Positions 18,290 through 27,172 are shown, numbered from the stretch's first letter. The stretch: 64,000 nt of DNA from Promicromonospora sp. Populi (GCF_041081105.1 NZ_CP163528.1:1736001-1800000), one strand, 5' to 3'. Made by a program: numbers and translations. The notes: generated from the letters alone by a model not told the origin.

Positions 18290-18291
18290 GT

Positions 18292-18957
18292 ATGAGACAA
18301 ACACAGACAAAGGCACGTTCCATCGTTCTCACGGCCGGCCTCATCGTCGGCCTAACGGCGGGTTCAGCGACGACCGCCGTCGCCGCCCCCGCGCAGGTGT
18401 CCTGTTCCGCCGCCGCGCTCAGCACCGCCGCGCTCGCCCCCAGCACCGTCGCGGACCCGCCCGGCTGCGATCCGGTAGGCCTCCCGATCGAGCTTGGCGA
18501 GCCCACCGACGGTGCAACGGATACCTGGCAGGCCGGCGAGACCAACGGCGTCGGCTACAAGGTTCCGGCCGACTGGACCGGGCGGGCCGTCGTGGGCGAC
18601 GGCGGCCCCGGCCACGAGTGGGAGTCCCCGGAGGTCGCCGTCTCGAACGAGTTCGGCGACCTGCACTGGCGGATCCTCGTCCAGTCGCCCTTCGTGGACC
18701 AGGAGATGCCGGACCCTGAGGAGCTGAACGAGCTCGGCTTCTACGCCTCGTACATCGACGTCGAGGGTGCCTCCGAGGCTGTGCTCGTCGCCGCGCAGAC
18801 CGGGCACTGGGCAGACCCGTCGGTCGAGACGATCGACTTCCAGCTCTTCGTCCAGTCGGAGTGCACGGACGCCGTCACCCGGTTCATGGGCGAGCTGCCC
18901 GCGGGCGCGGAGGGCCAGTTCCTCCTGGACAACTTCGTGCCCACGATCGAGCCCTGA
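18292..18957 (+). CDS. Secreted protein of unknown function
   Basis: A 221-residue protein with a clear signal peptide (basic start, hydrophobic core, likely cleavage after AVA at about residue 35). The mature part is acidic, with Cys residues in QVSCSA, PPGCDP and SECTDA, and no recognised domain. WRILVQSPF and DNFVPTIEP near the end give no family clue. A strong terminator follows at 18978-19010, and an 11-bp inverted repeat immediately precedes the ATG. Confidence 0.72.
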   Translation: MRQTQTKARSIVLTAGLIVGLTAGSATTAVAAPAQVSCSAAALSTAALAPSTVADPPGCDPVGLPIELGEPTDGATDTWQAGETNGVGYKVPADWTGRAVVGDGGPGHEWESPEVAVSNEFGDLHWRILVQSPFVDQEMPDPEELNELGFYASYIDVEGASEAVLVAAQTGHWADPSVETIDFQLFVQSECTDAVTRFMGELPAGAEGQFLLDNFVPTIEP

Positions 18958-18977
18958 CCTGCGAGTGAACTAAGCGG

Positions 18978-19010
18978 AGGCGGGTCCCGGCACGACGCCG
19001 GGGCCCGCCT
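18978..19010 (+). terminator. Intrinsic terminator-like hairpin
   Basis: 14-bp stem (one G-T pair) around the 5-nt loop ACGAC, starting 21 bp after the stop at 18957. No T-run, as is common in high-GC actinobacteria. Confidence 0.8.
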
Positions 19011-19052
19011 CTGCCGCTGGACACCCAACCTGTGACCCCGGACGATGAGCAC

Positions 19053-19499
19053 ATGCCCGCACCCGTCCGCCCCGGTCTTGTGGTCAGCCCTGCGCTGACG
19101 ATCCCCCGGGCCGAGCTCACGGAGCGGTTCTCCCGTTCCTCCGGCCCGGGCGGCCAGGGTGTGAACACGACGGACTCGCGTGTTGAGCTGACCTGGGACG
19201 TCGGCCGGTCCGCCGTCCTGAGCGACGCGCAGCGCCAGCGGATCATGGCGCGGCTCGCGGATCGCCTGGTCGACGGCGCCCTCACCGTCGTCGCCTCGGA
19301 ACATCGAGAGCAGCGGCGCAACCGCGACGCCGCCGGGCGACGCCTAGCCGCCCTCGTCGCCGAGGCCCTGGCCCCTGGCCCGCGTACCCGCCGCGCCACG
19401 CGGGCCACCAGGGGCTCGCAGGAGCGGCGGCTGGCCGCCAAGAAGCAGCAGGGCGCGACCAAGCGGCTGCGCTCGTCGAAGCCGGGGCGCGAGGACTAG
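19053..19499 (+). CDS. arfB: ArfB/YaeJ-like peptidyl-tRNA hydrolase (ribosome rescue)
   Basis: A 148-residue class-I release-factor-like protein with the catalytic GGQ (about 33-35, in SSGPGGQGVNTTDSRVEL) and a long basic tail (RRLAAKKQQGATKRLRSSKPG), which in ArfB inserts into the empty mRNA channel of stalled ribosomes. It frees nascent chains on ribosomes without a stop codon. ATG at 19053 chosen; a GTG at 19032 is possible. Its own stop codon lies in an 18-bp triple repeat shared with the convergent alpha-galactosidase gene. Confidence 0.92.
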   Translation: MPAPVRPGLVVSPALTIPRAELTERFSRSSGPGGQGVNTTDSRVELTWDVGRSAVLSDAQRQRIMARLADRLVDGALTVVASEHREQRRNRDAAGRRLAALVAEALAPGPRTRRATRATRGSQERRLAAKKQQGATKRLRSSKPGRED

Positions 19500-19533
19500 C
19501 CGGGGCGCGAGGACTAGCCGGGCGCGAGGACTA
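19481..19533. repeat. 18/18/17-bp tandem repeat spanning two convergent stop codons
   Basis: Units at 19481-19498, 19499-19516 and 19517-19533, the first two identical and the third lacking one G. Each junction carries CTAG, which reads TAG on both strands. The first serves as the arfB stop and the last as the stop of the alpha-galactosidase gene. Confidence 0.9.
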
Positions 19534-21387
19534 GGAAGCCTCCAGGGTGATCCGGGCCGTGCCGCCCGGCGGTACCGGGAGCCGGGTGATCTCGCCCAGG
19601 GTCACGCGGGAGCTCGACAGCTGACGGCCCTGGCAGTCGACGACCTCCACGTCGGCGACGACGTCGGGTGCCGTGCGCACGAGCACCGCGTCCTCGTCGT
19701 GGGCGTTGACCAGGAGCCAGGACGTGGCGCCGGCGGGCGGGGACGAGACGACCGGCGTGTACTGGACCGTCACAGCCTCGCCGTCGGCTGTGCGAGAGCC
19801 CGTTGCCGTGACCTCGTTGTACCCGTCGCTCACTCCGGAGACAGTCAGGGTCCCGTGCAGCACGACGTCCCGCACCCGGTGCCAGGTGTCCAGCCAGTGC
19901 GCCAGCACCGCACGGTGATCGGCCCGCAGGCCGTCGAGCAGGACGGAGACCTGCGGCACACCGAACATCGTGTTGTGCAGGTGCTGGGCGACCCGCTCCG
20001 GCGAGTCGTGCGGCGCCCACATGACCGGGTCGGCGTGCACGGCGATCCCCGCCGTGACCAGCCGGAGGTCGGTGATCCCCATGCGGTTGCGCCTGGGAGA
20101 CATCGGGCAGTCCCCCACGCGGAGCATCGTCGCGCGCCGGATGGCCCGCGCCCCCGTGTAGGGCTCACGAAACTCCACGAGCGGGTCCGGGACCGTCTCC
20201 TTGATGCCCGCGATCAGCTCGTCCAGGAGGCTGAGCGCGGCGTCGGGCACGGACCCGCTCACGGCGTCGGCGGGCGCCGGCGTCTCGGGGGTGCGTCCCC
20301 AGCGCTCGAGAAAGTCGATCTTGAGACCGGCGGCGCCCGTCGTCCGCATCAGGGCGAGCAGCCGCTCGCGCAGGTGCTCGCGCACCCGGCGGGAGCGCGG
20401 GTCGAGGACCGACGCATCGAGCCCCTTGTCCTCGTACAGCACGGGCAGCGGCAACCCGCTGGTGGCTGCGTACGCGGCGGAGCGGAGGCCGACGAACGGT
20501 GAGCCGATCCACCACATGGTCTCCAGGCCAAGCTCGCGCAGCTCGCTGACGAGCGCCGCCGGATCCGGGATCTTCGTCGGCTCGACCGCCCAGTCCCCGC
20601 ACGAGCCGTAGCCGCGCCCGTTGTCGGCGGTCTGCCAGCCGTCGTCGACGATCATCGTGCCGAACCCGAGCTCCGCGCCGAGCCGGCCCTCGGCGGTCAG
20701 CGACGCCGTGTCGACGTGCTGGTGCAGCGCGTACCAGGTGCAGAGCACGGGCTCCTCGTGGCGCGCTCCGCTGGCCTCGGCTGAGGCGTCGAGGGAGGCA
20801 TCGAGGGGGGCGTCGACGTGCAGGCCGATCTCCGCGCCCACTGCGCGTACCGCCTGGGTGAACGGCTGCCGCTCGAAGTCGAGCACGACGTCTGTCCCGT
20901 GCTCGTCGGCGATCAGGTCGCAGGCGACCTGGACCTGCGCCGTCTCCTCGACCAGCCCGGCCCGCAGCCGCACCGAGTCCAGGTCCGTGCGGACGCCGAA
21001 CGTCAGCTCGGCCGTGTCGCTGCGGCCGATGACGCAGCCCAGCGGGATGCCCTCGAAGGGCGACACGACGTGCTCGCCCGCCCACGACGGCGTCAGCCCG
21101 CCGCGGTCGGTGCCGCTCCCCGGCGTCCAGAGCGCCACCGCGTCCCGCGTCGGGACGAGCGCCACAAAGCTCGTCTCGACGGGTACCGGCGCCGAGATAT
21201 GCACCACGACCTTGCCCGACGGCGACGTCGTGACCGTCGCCTGGACGTCGGCAGCTCGCGGTGCGGCCGAGGCCAGCACGGCTACCGCGCCGTCGGGCGC
21301 TCCCGGCAGCTCGACGACGGACGTGATGGTGCCGTACTCGATGCCGGGCACCCACGGGAGGGTCGGCAGGCCGACCGGCGCCGTCAC
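19531..21387 (-). CDS. GH36-type alpha-galactosidase
   Basis: A 618-residue clan-D glycoside hydrolase. After an N-terminal beta-domain comes the catalytic barrel, with DDGWQTADNG, a nucleophile-type motif GLKIDFLERWG (Asp near 356), EFREPYTG and the probable acid/base Asp in RVGDCPMSPRRN (near 423). It likely removes alpha-galactosyl residues from melibiose- or raffinose-type oligosaccharides after import, since it lacks a signal peptide. The GTG at 21387 overlaps the permease stop (GTGA). Last gene of the operon beginning at 26031. The reading frame extends much further upstream but only as an overlap of the permease. Confidence 0.88.
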   Translation of the reverse strand: MTAPVGLPTLPWVPGIEYGTITSVVELPGAPDGAVAVLASAAPRAADVQATVTTSPSGKVVVHISAPVPVETSFVALVPTRDAVALWTPGSGTDRGGLTPSWAGEHVVSPFEGIPLGCVIGRSDTAELTFGVRTDLDSVRLRAGLVEETAQVQVACDLIADEHGTDVVLDFERQPFTQAVRAVGAEIGLHVDAPLDASLDASAEASGARHEEPVLCTWYALHQHVDTASLTAEGRLGAELGFGTMIVDDGWQTADNGRGYGSCGDWAVEPTKIPDPAALVSELRELGLETMWWIGSPFVGLRSAAYAATSGLPLPVLYEDKGLDASVLDPRSRRVREHLRERLLALMRTTGAAGLKIDFLERWGRTPETPAPADAVSGSVPDAALSLLDELIAGIKETVPDPLVEFREPYTGARAIRRATMLRVGDCPMSPRRNRMGITDLRLVTAGIAVHADPVMWAPHDSPERVAQHLHNTMFGVPQVSVLLDGLRADHRAVLAHWLDTWHRVRDVVLHGTLTVSGVSDGYNEVTATGSRTADGEAVTVQYTPVVSSPPAGATSWLLVNAHDEDAVLVRTAPDVVADVEVVDCQGRQLSSSRVTLGEITRLPVPPGGTARITLEAS

Positions 21388-22277
21388 TTGGACCCCGTGA
21401 AGCTGATGCCGCCGACGATGTGCTTCTGCGCGGCGAAGAAGAGCACGACGCAGGGCAGGATCACGACGATCGAGACGACCATCAGCAGGCCCGTGTCGGT
21501 GCTGTTCGCGGAGTTGAAGCCCGCGAGCGCCAGCGGGAGCGTCTTCCACCGGTCGGACGAGAGGTAGATGGCGGGGGTCATGAAGTTGTTCCACGAGGCC
21601 ATGAACTGCAGCACTGCGGCGGCGACCACGATGGGCTGGGAGAGGGGCAGGTAGATCGACCTCCAGATTCGGAACCATCCGGCGCCGTCCACGATGGCGG
21701 CGTCGGTGAGGGACTGCGGCAGCCGCAGGTAGAACTGGCGAAAGAGGAAGATGAAGAACGGGGACCCGAAGACAGCCGGAAGGATGATCGGGTACAGCGT
21801 GTCCATCATTCCGAGGGTCCGGAAGAGGATGAACTGCGGGACCAGGGTCACCTCCCCGGGCAGGAGCATCGTGCCCAGGACTATGCCGAAGAGGATCCCG
21901 GCGCCGCGGGCGGGGACGCGGGCGAAGGCGAACCCGACGAGCGAGGACACGAGCACCGTCAGCACCACGGGGACGAGGGTCGTGATGAGCGAGTTCCCGA
22001 GGTAGCGCCAGAAGTCGAACGCGGTCAGGGCGTCGACGTAGTTCGAGAACTGCCACTGGACGGGCCACAGGGAGACGCCCGCCTCGGCGATGCCGCTGCG
22101 CGTGCGCAGCGACGTCGAGATCATCCACAGGAACGGGTAGGCGAATACCAGCGAGCCGAGGAGCAGGGTGATGAATGCGCCGACCTGGCCCGCGGGTCTG
22201 GGCTGGGTGACGCCGCGCCCCGGGCGGCGGCCGGCGGAGGTGGTGGGGCGGGGTTCGGTGTCAGCGGGAGCGGGCAC
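21384..22277 (-). CDS. Carbohydrate ABC transporter permease (MalG type)
   Basis: A 297-residue inner-membrane permease with six hydrophobic segments and a typical EAA loop (QSLTDAAIVDGAGWFRIWRSIYLPLSQP). It pairs with the MalF-type permease to import oligosaccharides. GTG start at 22277 overlaps the upstream gene by 17 bp. The Arg/Pro-rich cytoplasmic N-terminus is longer than usual. No ATPase gene is nearby; these systems commonly share a multi-substrate ATPase such as MsiK encoded elsewhere. Confidence 0.93.
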   Translation of the reverse strand: MPAPADTEPRPTTSAGRRPGRGVTQPRPAGQVGAFITLLLGSLVFAYPFLWMISTSLRTRSGIAEAGVSLWPVQWQFSNYVDALTAFDFWRYLGNSLITTLVPVVLTVLVSSLVGFAFARVPARGAGILFGIVLGTMLLPGEVTLVPQFILFRTLGMMDTLYPIILPAVFGSPFFIFLFRQFYLRLPQSLTDAAIVDGAGWFRIWRSIYLPLSQPIVVAAAVLQFMASWNNFMTPAIYLSSDRWKTLPLALAGFNSANSTDTGLLMVVSIVVILPCVVLFFAAQKHIVGGISFTGSK

Positions 22278-23319
22278 GACGTCTCCCTTCGGGTCGGGCG
22301 GACTCGTAGTAGACCCAGAAGGTGCTCCCCCGGAACACGAGCAGGGTCAGCAGCAGGATCATGATGAGCAGGATCCAGGCCAGGGCCGAGGCGTAGCCCA
22401 TGCGGAAGAACTCGAAGGCGTTCCGGTAGAGGTAGAGGACGTAGAACAGCAGCGAGTTGGACGGCCCGCCGCCGGCCTGCATGACGACGTAGCCCTGGGT
22501 GAAGGTCTGCATCGCCGCGATGAGGCCCGTGACGACGTTGAAGAAGACGACGGGGCTGATCTGCGGGAGCGTGATGTTCCAGAACGTGCGCACCCGGCCG
22601 GCGCCGTCGAGCGCGGCGGCCTCGTACAGCTCGGTGGGCACGTCCTGGAGGCCCGCGAGGTAGATCACCATGTTCCCGCCCACGGTCCACAGGCTCATGA
22701 TGATCACCGCCGGCAGTGCCCAGTTCGGGTCAGCGAACCAGGGCGGTCCCTGGATCCCGAAGAGCGACAGGACACCGTTGAGCAGGCCGTAGTTGGGGTT
22801 GAAGACCCAGAGGAACAGCACCACCTGCGCCACCCCGGTGACCAGACTCGGCAGGTACCAGACCGTGCGGAACACGTGGATCCCCGCGACGCGCATGTTC
22901 ATCAGCAGCGCCACGCCCAGCGACAGGGCCGTCTGCAACGGCACGCTGATCGCCGCGTACGTCAGGGTGACCTGGAGCGCCTTGCCGAGCAGGGGGTCCT
23001 GCGCGGCCTCGGCGTAGTTCGCCAGCCCGATGAACTCGGGCGGGTTCAGCAGGTCCCAGTCGAACAGCGACAGCGCGAGCGAGTAGAGCATCGGGCCCGC
23101 GGTGAAGATCAGGAACCCGGCGATCCACGGTGAGACGAACACCCAGAAGGCGGCCGTGCTCCTGCTGACCCGTCCGCTACGGACGGCGAGGAACAACGGG
23201 CCGAGGAACAGCGCGTACCCCACGGCGAGCAGGACGAGGAACACGGCGAGCGGCCGCAGGTCCTCGTGCAGGCGCATCGTCTCGAAGAGGCTGTAGAGGG
23301 CCTCGATCGCGTCAGACAT
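22261..23319 (-). CDS. Carbohydrate ABC transporter permease (MalF type)
   Basis: A 352-residue permease whose C-terminal two-thirds matches MalF/UgpA-type proteins (PTELYEAAALDGAGRVRTFWNITLPQISP is the EAA loop). It has extra hydrophobic segments at the N-terminus (about 22-45 and 62-82), giving roughly eight. It partners the MalG-type protein. The start follows the binding-protein stop by 29 bp, and that gap holds a 14-bp duplication containing the stop codon. Confidence 0.93.
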   Translation of the reverse strand: MSDAIEALYSLFETMRLHEDLRPLAVFLVLLAVGYALFLGPLFLAVRSGRVSRSTAAFWVFVSPWIAGFLIFTAGPMLYSLALSLFDWDLLNPPEFIGLANYAEAAQDPLLGKALQVTLTYAAISVPLQTALSLGVALLMNMRVAGIHVFRTVWYLPSLVTGVAQVVLFLWVFNPNYGLLNGVLSLFGIQGPPWFADPNWALPAVIIMSLWTVGGNMVIYLAGLQDVPTELYEAAALDGAGRVRTFWNITLPQISPVVFFNVVTGLIAAMQTFTQGYVVMQAGGGPSNSLLFYVLYLYRNAFEFFRMGYASALAWILLIMILLLTLLVFRGSTFWVYYESARPEGRRRARSR

Positions 23320-23330
23320 GTCGGTGTGCT

Positions 23331-23358
23331 CTCGTCACTCGGCGCCCGTCACTCGCTG
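23331..23358. repeat. 14-bp tandem duplication including a stop codon
   Basis: CTCGTCACTCGGCG and CCCGTCACTCGCTG (11/14 identical). On the minus strand each contains GAGTGACG, so the binding-protein TGA is repeated 14 bp later in another frame. Confidence 0.65.
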
Positions 23359-24584
23359 TCGAGGATGCTCTGGCACTCGACGTTGAAGTCCGCGAGCACG
23401 GTGGCGGGGTCCTCGTCGCCTGCGCCGAGCGCGGTGTCCGAGTAGATCACGTCGTCGAAGGCCGTACGGATCTGGTTGTCGTTCGCGACCGACGGGTCGA
23501 TGGTCGACTGGTCCAGCGCGTCGACGAACGCCTGCAGGTTCTTGTCGGGGGCCGCGTCCAGGAAGGCCGCGAGCGACTCCTCGATGATCGGCACGCCGAG
23601 CGAGGACTCGCTCGTGGTCAGGAGGTCCTGCGCGGCGGGCGCGGTGCTCATGAAGTCGACGAAGGTCTGCGCGGCCTCCGCCTCCTCGTCCGAGGCGGAC
23701 GCCGAGATGCCCAGGCCGTTGAACTCGAGCAGCGAACCGTCGCCGGGCACCGGGACGAGGTCGATCGCCGGGTCGTCGAGAGCCACGAGCTTGGCGATGT
23801 CCCACGGCCCGAAGTCGGGCTGCATGGCCAGCCGGCCGATGCCGAGCCAGTCGAACATGTCCTGGCCCTCGGCGTCGAGCTGGGTCGGGGCGTACCCGTC
23901 GGGCGACTGGGCCGCGATGAGGTCCTCTGTCGTCTCGAGGGCTTCGGGGCTGTCGAGCGTGCAGGCGGTCGCGTCGTCGTTGTAGAACGCGCCACCCTCG
24001 GCGACCAGCCAGCCGTTGAACCACAGGCGGGCCGAACCGTAGGTCTTGTCCGGCGCGGTGCCAGAGGTGACCTGCTGCGCGAGCTCGTCGAACTCGTCGA
24101 TGGTCAGAGCCCGGTCCGCCGTCGGGGGCTCGACGCCCGCGTCCTCGAACACCGCGGCGTTGACGGCCATGACCTTGGGCTTCGCCACGAACGGGACGGC
24201 CAGGTACTCGCCGTCGAACTGCATGCTGCGCGCAGTGTTGGCCGAGTAGTACAGGTCCGGGTCGACCTCGACGGGGCGGAAGGCGTTGGCGAAGGCCGCG
24301 AGCATCGTGTTGCCGATCTGGGCGACCGTCGCCTGGCTGCCACCGGCGATCGTCGTCTGGAGCCGCTGCTCGTAGTCGGCCTGGATCCACTCGGCCTCGA
24401 TGTCGATGTCGGGGTGCTCCGCCTCGAAGGCGGCGACCATCGCCTCCATCGTGGCGTTCTCCTCGTTGTTGCCCCAGTGGGCGAAGCTGATGGTCGTCGC
24501 GCCCGAACCGGAGTCCGGGGCCGAGCAACCGGTGAGCCCGACCGCGAAAGCAGCGGTCAGGAGCACCACAGAGATCTTCCTCAT
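23349..24584 (-). CDS. Sugar ABC transporter substrate-binding lipoprotein (family 1, MalE-like)
   Basis: A 411-residue lipoprotein with signal peptide and lipobox LTGC (about 16-19), then an SBP_bac_1-type fold (TISFAHWGNNEENATMEAMVAAFEAEHPDI at the start of the mature protein). It binds the oligosaccharide outside the membrane for the MalF/MalG pair. ATG at 24584 has a near-ideal AGGAGGA SD; the frame upstream of it is only repeat-derived sequence. The alpha-galactosidase in the same operon suggests an alpha-galactoside ligand. Confidence 0.94.
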   Translation of the reverse strand: MRKISVVLLTAAFAVGLTGCSAPDSGSGATTISFAHWGNNEENATMEAMVAAFEAEHPDIDIEAEWIQADYEQRLQTTIAGGSQATVAQIGNTMLAAFANAFRPVEVDPDLYYSANTARSMQFDGEYLAVPFVAKPKVMAVNAAVFEDAGVEPPTADRALTIDEFDELAQQVTSGTAPDKTYGSARLWFNGWLVAEGGAFYNDDATACTLDSPEALETTEDLIAAQSPDGYAPTQLDAEGQDMFDWLGIGRLAMQPDFGPWDIAKLVALDDPAIDLVPVPGDGSLLEFNGLGISASASDEEAEAAQTFVDFMSTAPAAQDLLTTSESSLGVPIIEESLAAFLDAAPDKNLQAFVDALDQSTIDPSVANDNQIRTAFDDVIYSDTALGAGDEDPATVLADFNVECQSILDSE

Positions 24585-24641
24585 CGAAGTTCCTCCTATG
24601 TCTGGGTTGGTTGTGCGGGCCTCGCCGACGGTCGGCGAGAC

Positions 24642-24701
24642 CTCAGGCTGTGACATCTCAGGCAGTGACATCTCAGGCAGTGACACCTCAGGCAGTGACA
24701 C
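24642..24701. repeat. 15-bp tandem repeat (4 copies) spanning a stop codon
   Basis: Four CTCAGGCAGTGACAT-like units at 24642, 24657, 24672 and 24687, with one to two differences. The stop of the glycosidase gene (24688-24690, minus strand) is in the last unit, so each unit adds another TGA in the same frame, 15 bp apart. Confidence 0.9.
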
Positions 24702-26031
24702 GGACGCTCTCCCCGGCCCGCACCACGTGGTGCTCGGTGCGGCCGCCGACGAGTGCCGACCAGCGCACGGGCTGACCGGCCACGACGGTGAGCGTGGACG
24801 CCTCCTGTCCCTCGTGCCGGATGCTCACCCGGGCCGGGCCCACGGGCACGTCGTCGACCTGGATCCACTGGTCGTGGACGTGGGACCGGGTCTGAAGGGC
24901 GCCGTCCCACGCCGGCTCCAGGCCCGTCAGGCCGAGGGCGAGGTGCTGCACGAGTGTGAACGGCACCTCCGGGTAGTCGGACCGGGAGTCGGCCAGGTGC
25001 CGGATCCAGGACATGGCCGTCGCGTCGTCGTCGTACGCGAGGTAAGCCTCCGGAAGGTAGGTGAACGCCTCGATGTTGGCCGGGGGCCTGGTGGCCATCC
25101 CGCGCGCGACGAAGTCGAGGTGGGCGGTAGCCCGCTCGCCCGCAGGCAGCAGGCCCTTGACCGCGGGGAACCACGACGGCTCGTACGCGAAGTCGGTGAA
25201 CCGCCGGTCGGCGGACACGCCCGTCAGGTACTGCTGCGCGTCCGCGTCCCACCACGAGTCCTCGAAGACGCGCCGCGTGATGTCGGCTGCTTGCTGGGCC
25301 TCCGCGGCCAGGGCGGCATCGGGGACGAGCCGCGCGATCGCCGTGAGCGCCGCCCACTGGGACGACAGCCCGTCCCCGGCGACCTGCAACCCCGCGCCCT
25401 CGCGCGACTCGTTGTAGCTGGGGCTGCCCGCGAAGATGTCCTCGGTCCCGCGCTCCCCCGCGACCCCAGTCCCCAGGATGTCGTGCCGCGGGATGAACTC
25501 GCGGACCAGGTTGCGGTAGTAGCTCGCGAAGGCCGCACCGGTGCGGTACCGCTCGTCCCCCGTCCAGCGGTACAGGCGCAGCGCGGTCTCGGCGAGCTCG
25601 AAGGCGGCCGGTGTCTCGCGCACGAACCGGTCGTCGTCGTGGTAGTCGATCGGTGCGGGGGTGCCGTCGAAGAGGAACGCCCACAGGGGGTAGAAGCCCC
25701 GGCGCTCGGTCGCCGACCGGGCGAAGTGCTCCAGCATGACGAAGTTCTCGGCGCCGAGACCGAGCAGGTGCCCGGCCAGAGCCTGGTGGCAGACGTCCCG
25801 CGAGTAGAACATCGGGCGGTCCTGGAGACCGGCCCAGTACGACGGGACCTCCCCGGCGCGGCCCGTCCGGACGAACCCGAGGGACTCCCGGCACGCCCAG
25901 TCAAAGATCTCGCCGAGCGACGTGTCGGAGCTGGCGAGCGAGGGCAGGCCGGCCTTGTCTCGGGCCCCGTCTCGGGCTTCGTCTCGAGCCGGGTCTCGGG
26001 CCTCGTCTCGGGGGCCAGCACGGTGCGTCAT
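24688..26031 (-). CDS. Six-hairpin-type glycosidase, family not identified
   Basis: A 447-residue cytoplasmic protein. Its pattern of paired helices and the motifs MFYSRDVCHQALAGHLLG, WAFLFDG, YHDDDRFVRETP and GSPSYNESREG point to an (alpha/alpha)6 glycosidase fold. I do not recognise the exact GH family. The N-terminus carries a 12-bp repeat (RDEARDPARDEARDGARD) before the folded part. First gene of the alpha-galactoside operon, with a LacI-type operator 38 bp upstream. It probably processes the imported oligosaccharide before or after alpha-galactose removal. ATG at 26031 or GTG at 26037. Confidence 0.72.
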   Translation of the reverse strand: MTHRAGPRDEARDPARDEARDGARDKAGLPSLASSDTSLGEIFDWACRESLGFVRTGRAGEVPSYWAGLQDRPMFYSRDVCHQALAGHLLGLGAENFVMLEHFARSATERRGFYPLWAFLFDGTPAPIDYHDDDRFVRETPAAFELAETALRLYRWTGDERYRTGAAFASYYRNLVREFIPRHDILGTGVAGERGTEDIFAGSPSYNESREGAGLQVAGDGLSSQWAALTAIARLVPDAALAAEAQQAADITRRVFEDSWWDADAQQYLTGVSADRRFTDFAYEPSWFPAVKGLLPAGERATAHLDFVARGMATRPPANIEAFTYLPEAYLAYDDDATAMSWIRHLADSRSDYPEVPFTLVQHLALGLTGLEPAWDGALQTRSHVHDQWIQVDDVPVGPARVSIRHEGQEASTLTVVAGQPVRWSALVGGRTEHHVVRAGESVRVTA

Positions 26032-26068
26032 CGTCACAGCGGCACCGTAGGCTCAGTGACGTACTTTG

Positions 26069-26082
26069 TGCAAGCCCTTGCA
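26069..26082. promoter_or_regulatory. LacI-family operator upstream of the alpha-galactoside operon
   Basis: TGCAAGCCCTTGCA: perfect 6-bp arms around CC, close to the classic LacI/GalR operator form, 38 bp upstream of the glycosidase start and just downstream of the lacI gene. Confidence 0.75.
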
Positions 26083-26086
26083 GCGT

Positions 26087-26135
26087 GCCGTCACGACCGG
26101 GGCGCCGCTCAGGCCGTCACCGGGGCGCCGGGGCC
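26087..26135. repeat. About 23-26-bp tandem duplication including the lacI stop codon
   Basis: Two copies of GCCGTCAC...CGGGGCGCCG begin at 26087 and 26113, separated by CTCAG and differing by a 2-bp indel. The lacI stop (26117-26119, minus strand) is in the second copy. Confidence 0.7.
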
Positions 26136-27166
26136 GTCGAAGCCCGCACGATCAGCTCAGGGTCGAACATCAGCTCGGTCGCATCGGGGTGGCGGCCTCT
26201 GACCTGCGCGAGCACGATCGGGGCCACGGCAGCGGCCAGCCGGTCGACCGGCTGACGGACGCTCGTCAGCGGCGGATCCACGAAGTCGAGCGGCAGGGCG
26301 TCGTCGTACCCGACGACGGAGAGGTCTCCGGGAATGGACAGCCCGGCCCGGCGGGCGGCGCGGATCGCGCCGAGCGCCATCTCGTCGCTCGCCGCGATGA
26401 TCGCGGTCGGTGGCTCTGCGGCCCCGAGCAGCGTTGTCGCCGCGGACACGCCGCCCTCCATGCTGTAGGCGATGCGCACGACAGGGGCGTAGACAGCGGC
26501 GTCGACCGTGCCATCGCCCGTGCCATCGCCCGTGCCGGCGCCCAGCGCCGCCATGGTCTCGCGGAAGCCCGCGACCCGCCGGTCGCTGGGCCGGTTGCCA
26601 GTGGGCCCCGCGATCAGGCCGATCCGGCGATGCCCCAGGCCCCACAGGTGCTCCACCGCGAGCTGGGACGCGAGGGCGTCGTTCGTCGACAGCACCGGCG
26701 CATCGGCCTGATCAAAGGCGCCGTTGATGCAGACGAACGGGATGTGCTCGCGGGTCAGGAGCCGGTGCACCCCCGGGTCCGCCCCCTCCAGGGTGTTGCT
26801 GGCCGAGACGAAGATCGTGGCTACGATCCCGGCGTCGACCATCGCCGAGACGAGGTCCAGCTCCTGCGTCCCGCCCACCGGCGCGGAGCACACGACACCG
26901 CGCAGCCCGTGCATGCCGAGTGCGCTCATGATCCGCTCGGAAGTCCGGGCGAAGAAGGGCTCGTCGAGACCCGGCGTGACGAGCAGAACCACGTTGCTCA
27001 CGTTGGTGCGGGCATATCCGACGGTGCGCAGCGCCGCCTCGACGGCCTTGCGGGTACCCGCGGCCACGGTGCCGCGGTTGTTGATGACCCGGCTGACCGT
27101 CGCCTCGCTGACCCCCGCCGCCTGCGCGACATCGGCTATGCCAACCTTCGCCACCGTCAACCCCAT
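26117..27166 (-). CDS. LacI-family transcriptional regulator of the alpha-galactoside operon
   Basis: About 349 residues. The LacI headpiece (VGIADVAQAAGVSEATVSRVINNRGTVAAGTRKAV) is followed by a sugar-binding core ending DLSVVGYDDALPLDFVDPPLTSVRQP. A 15-bp in-frame repeat (GTGDGTGDGT) interrupts a surface loop. It likely represses the operon starting at 26031 by binding 26069-26082 and is relieved by the transported sugar or a product. ATG at 27166 abuts its AAGGAG, so TTG at 27160, with 6-nt spacing, may be the real start. The upstream frame is 16-bp repeats. Confidence 0.93.
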   Translation of the reverse strand: MGLTVAKVGIADVAQAAGVSEATVSRVINNRGTVAAGTRKAVEAALRTVGYARTNVSNVVLLVTPGLDEPFFARTSERIMSALGMHGLRGVVCSAPVGGTQELDLVSAMVDAGIVATIFVSASNTLEGADPGVHRLLTREHIPFVCINGAFDQADAPVLSTNDALASQLAVEHLWGLGHRRIGLIAGPTGNRPSDRRVAGFRETMAALGAGTGDGTGDGTVDAAVYAPVVRIAYSMEGGVSAATTLLGAAEPPTAIIAASDEMALGAIRAARRAGLSIPGDLSVVGYDDALPLDFVDPPLTSVRQPVDRLAAAVAPIVLAQVRGRHPDATELMFDPELIVRASTAPAPR

Positions 27167-27172
27167 CTCCTT

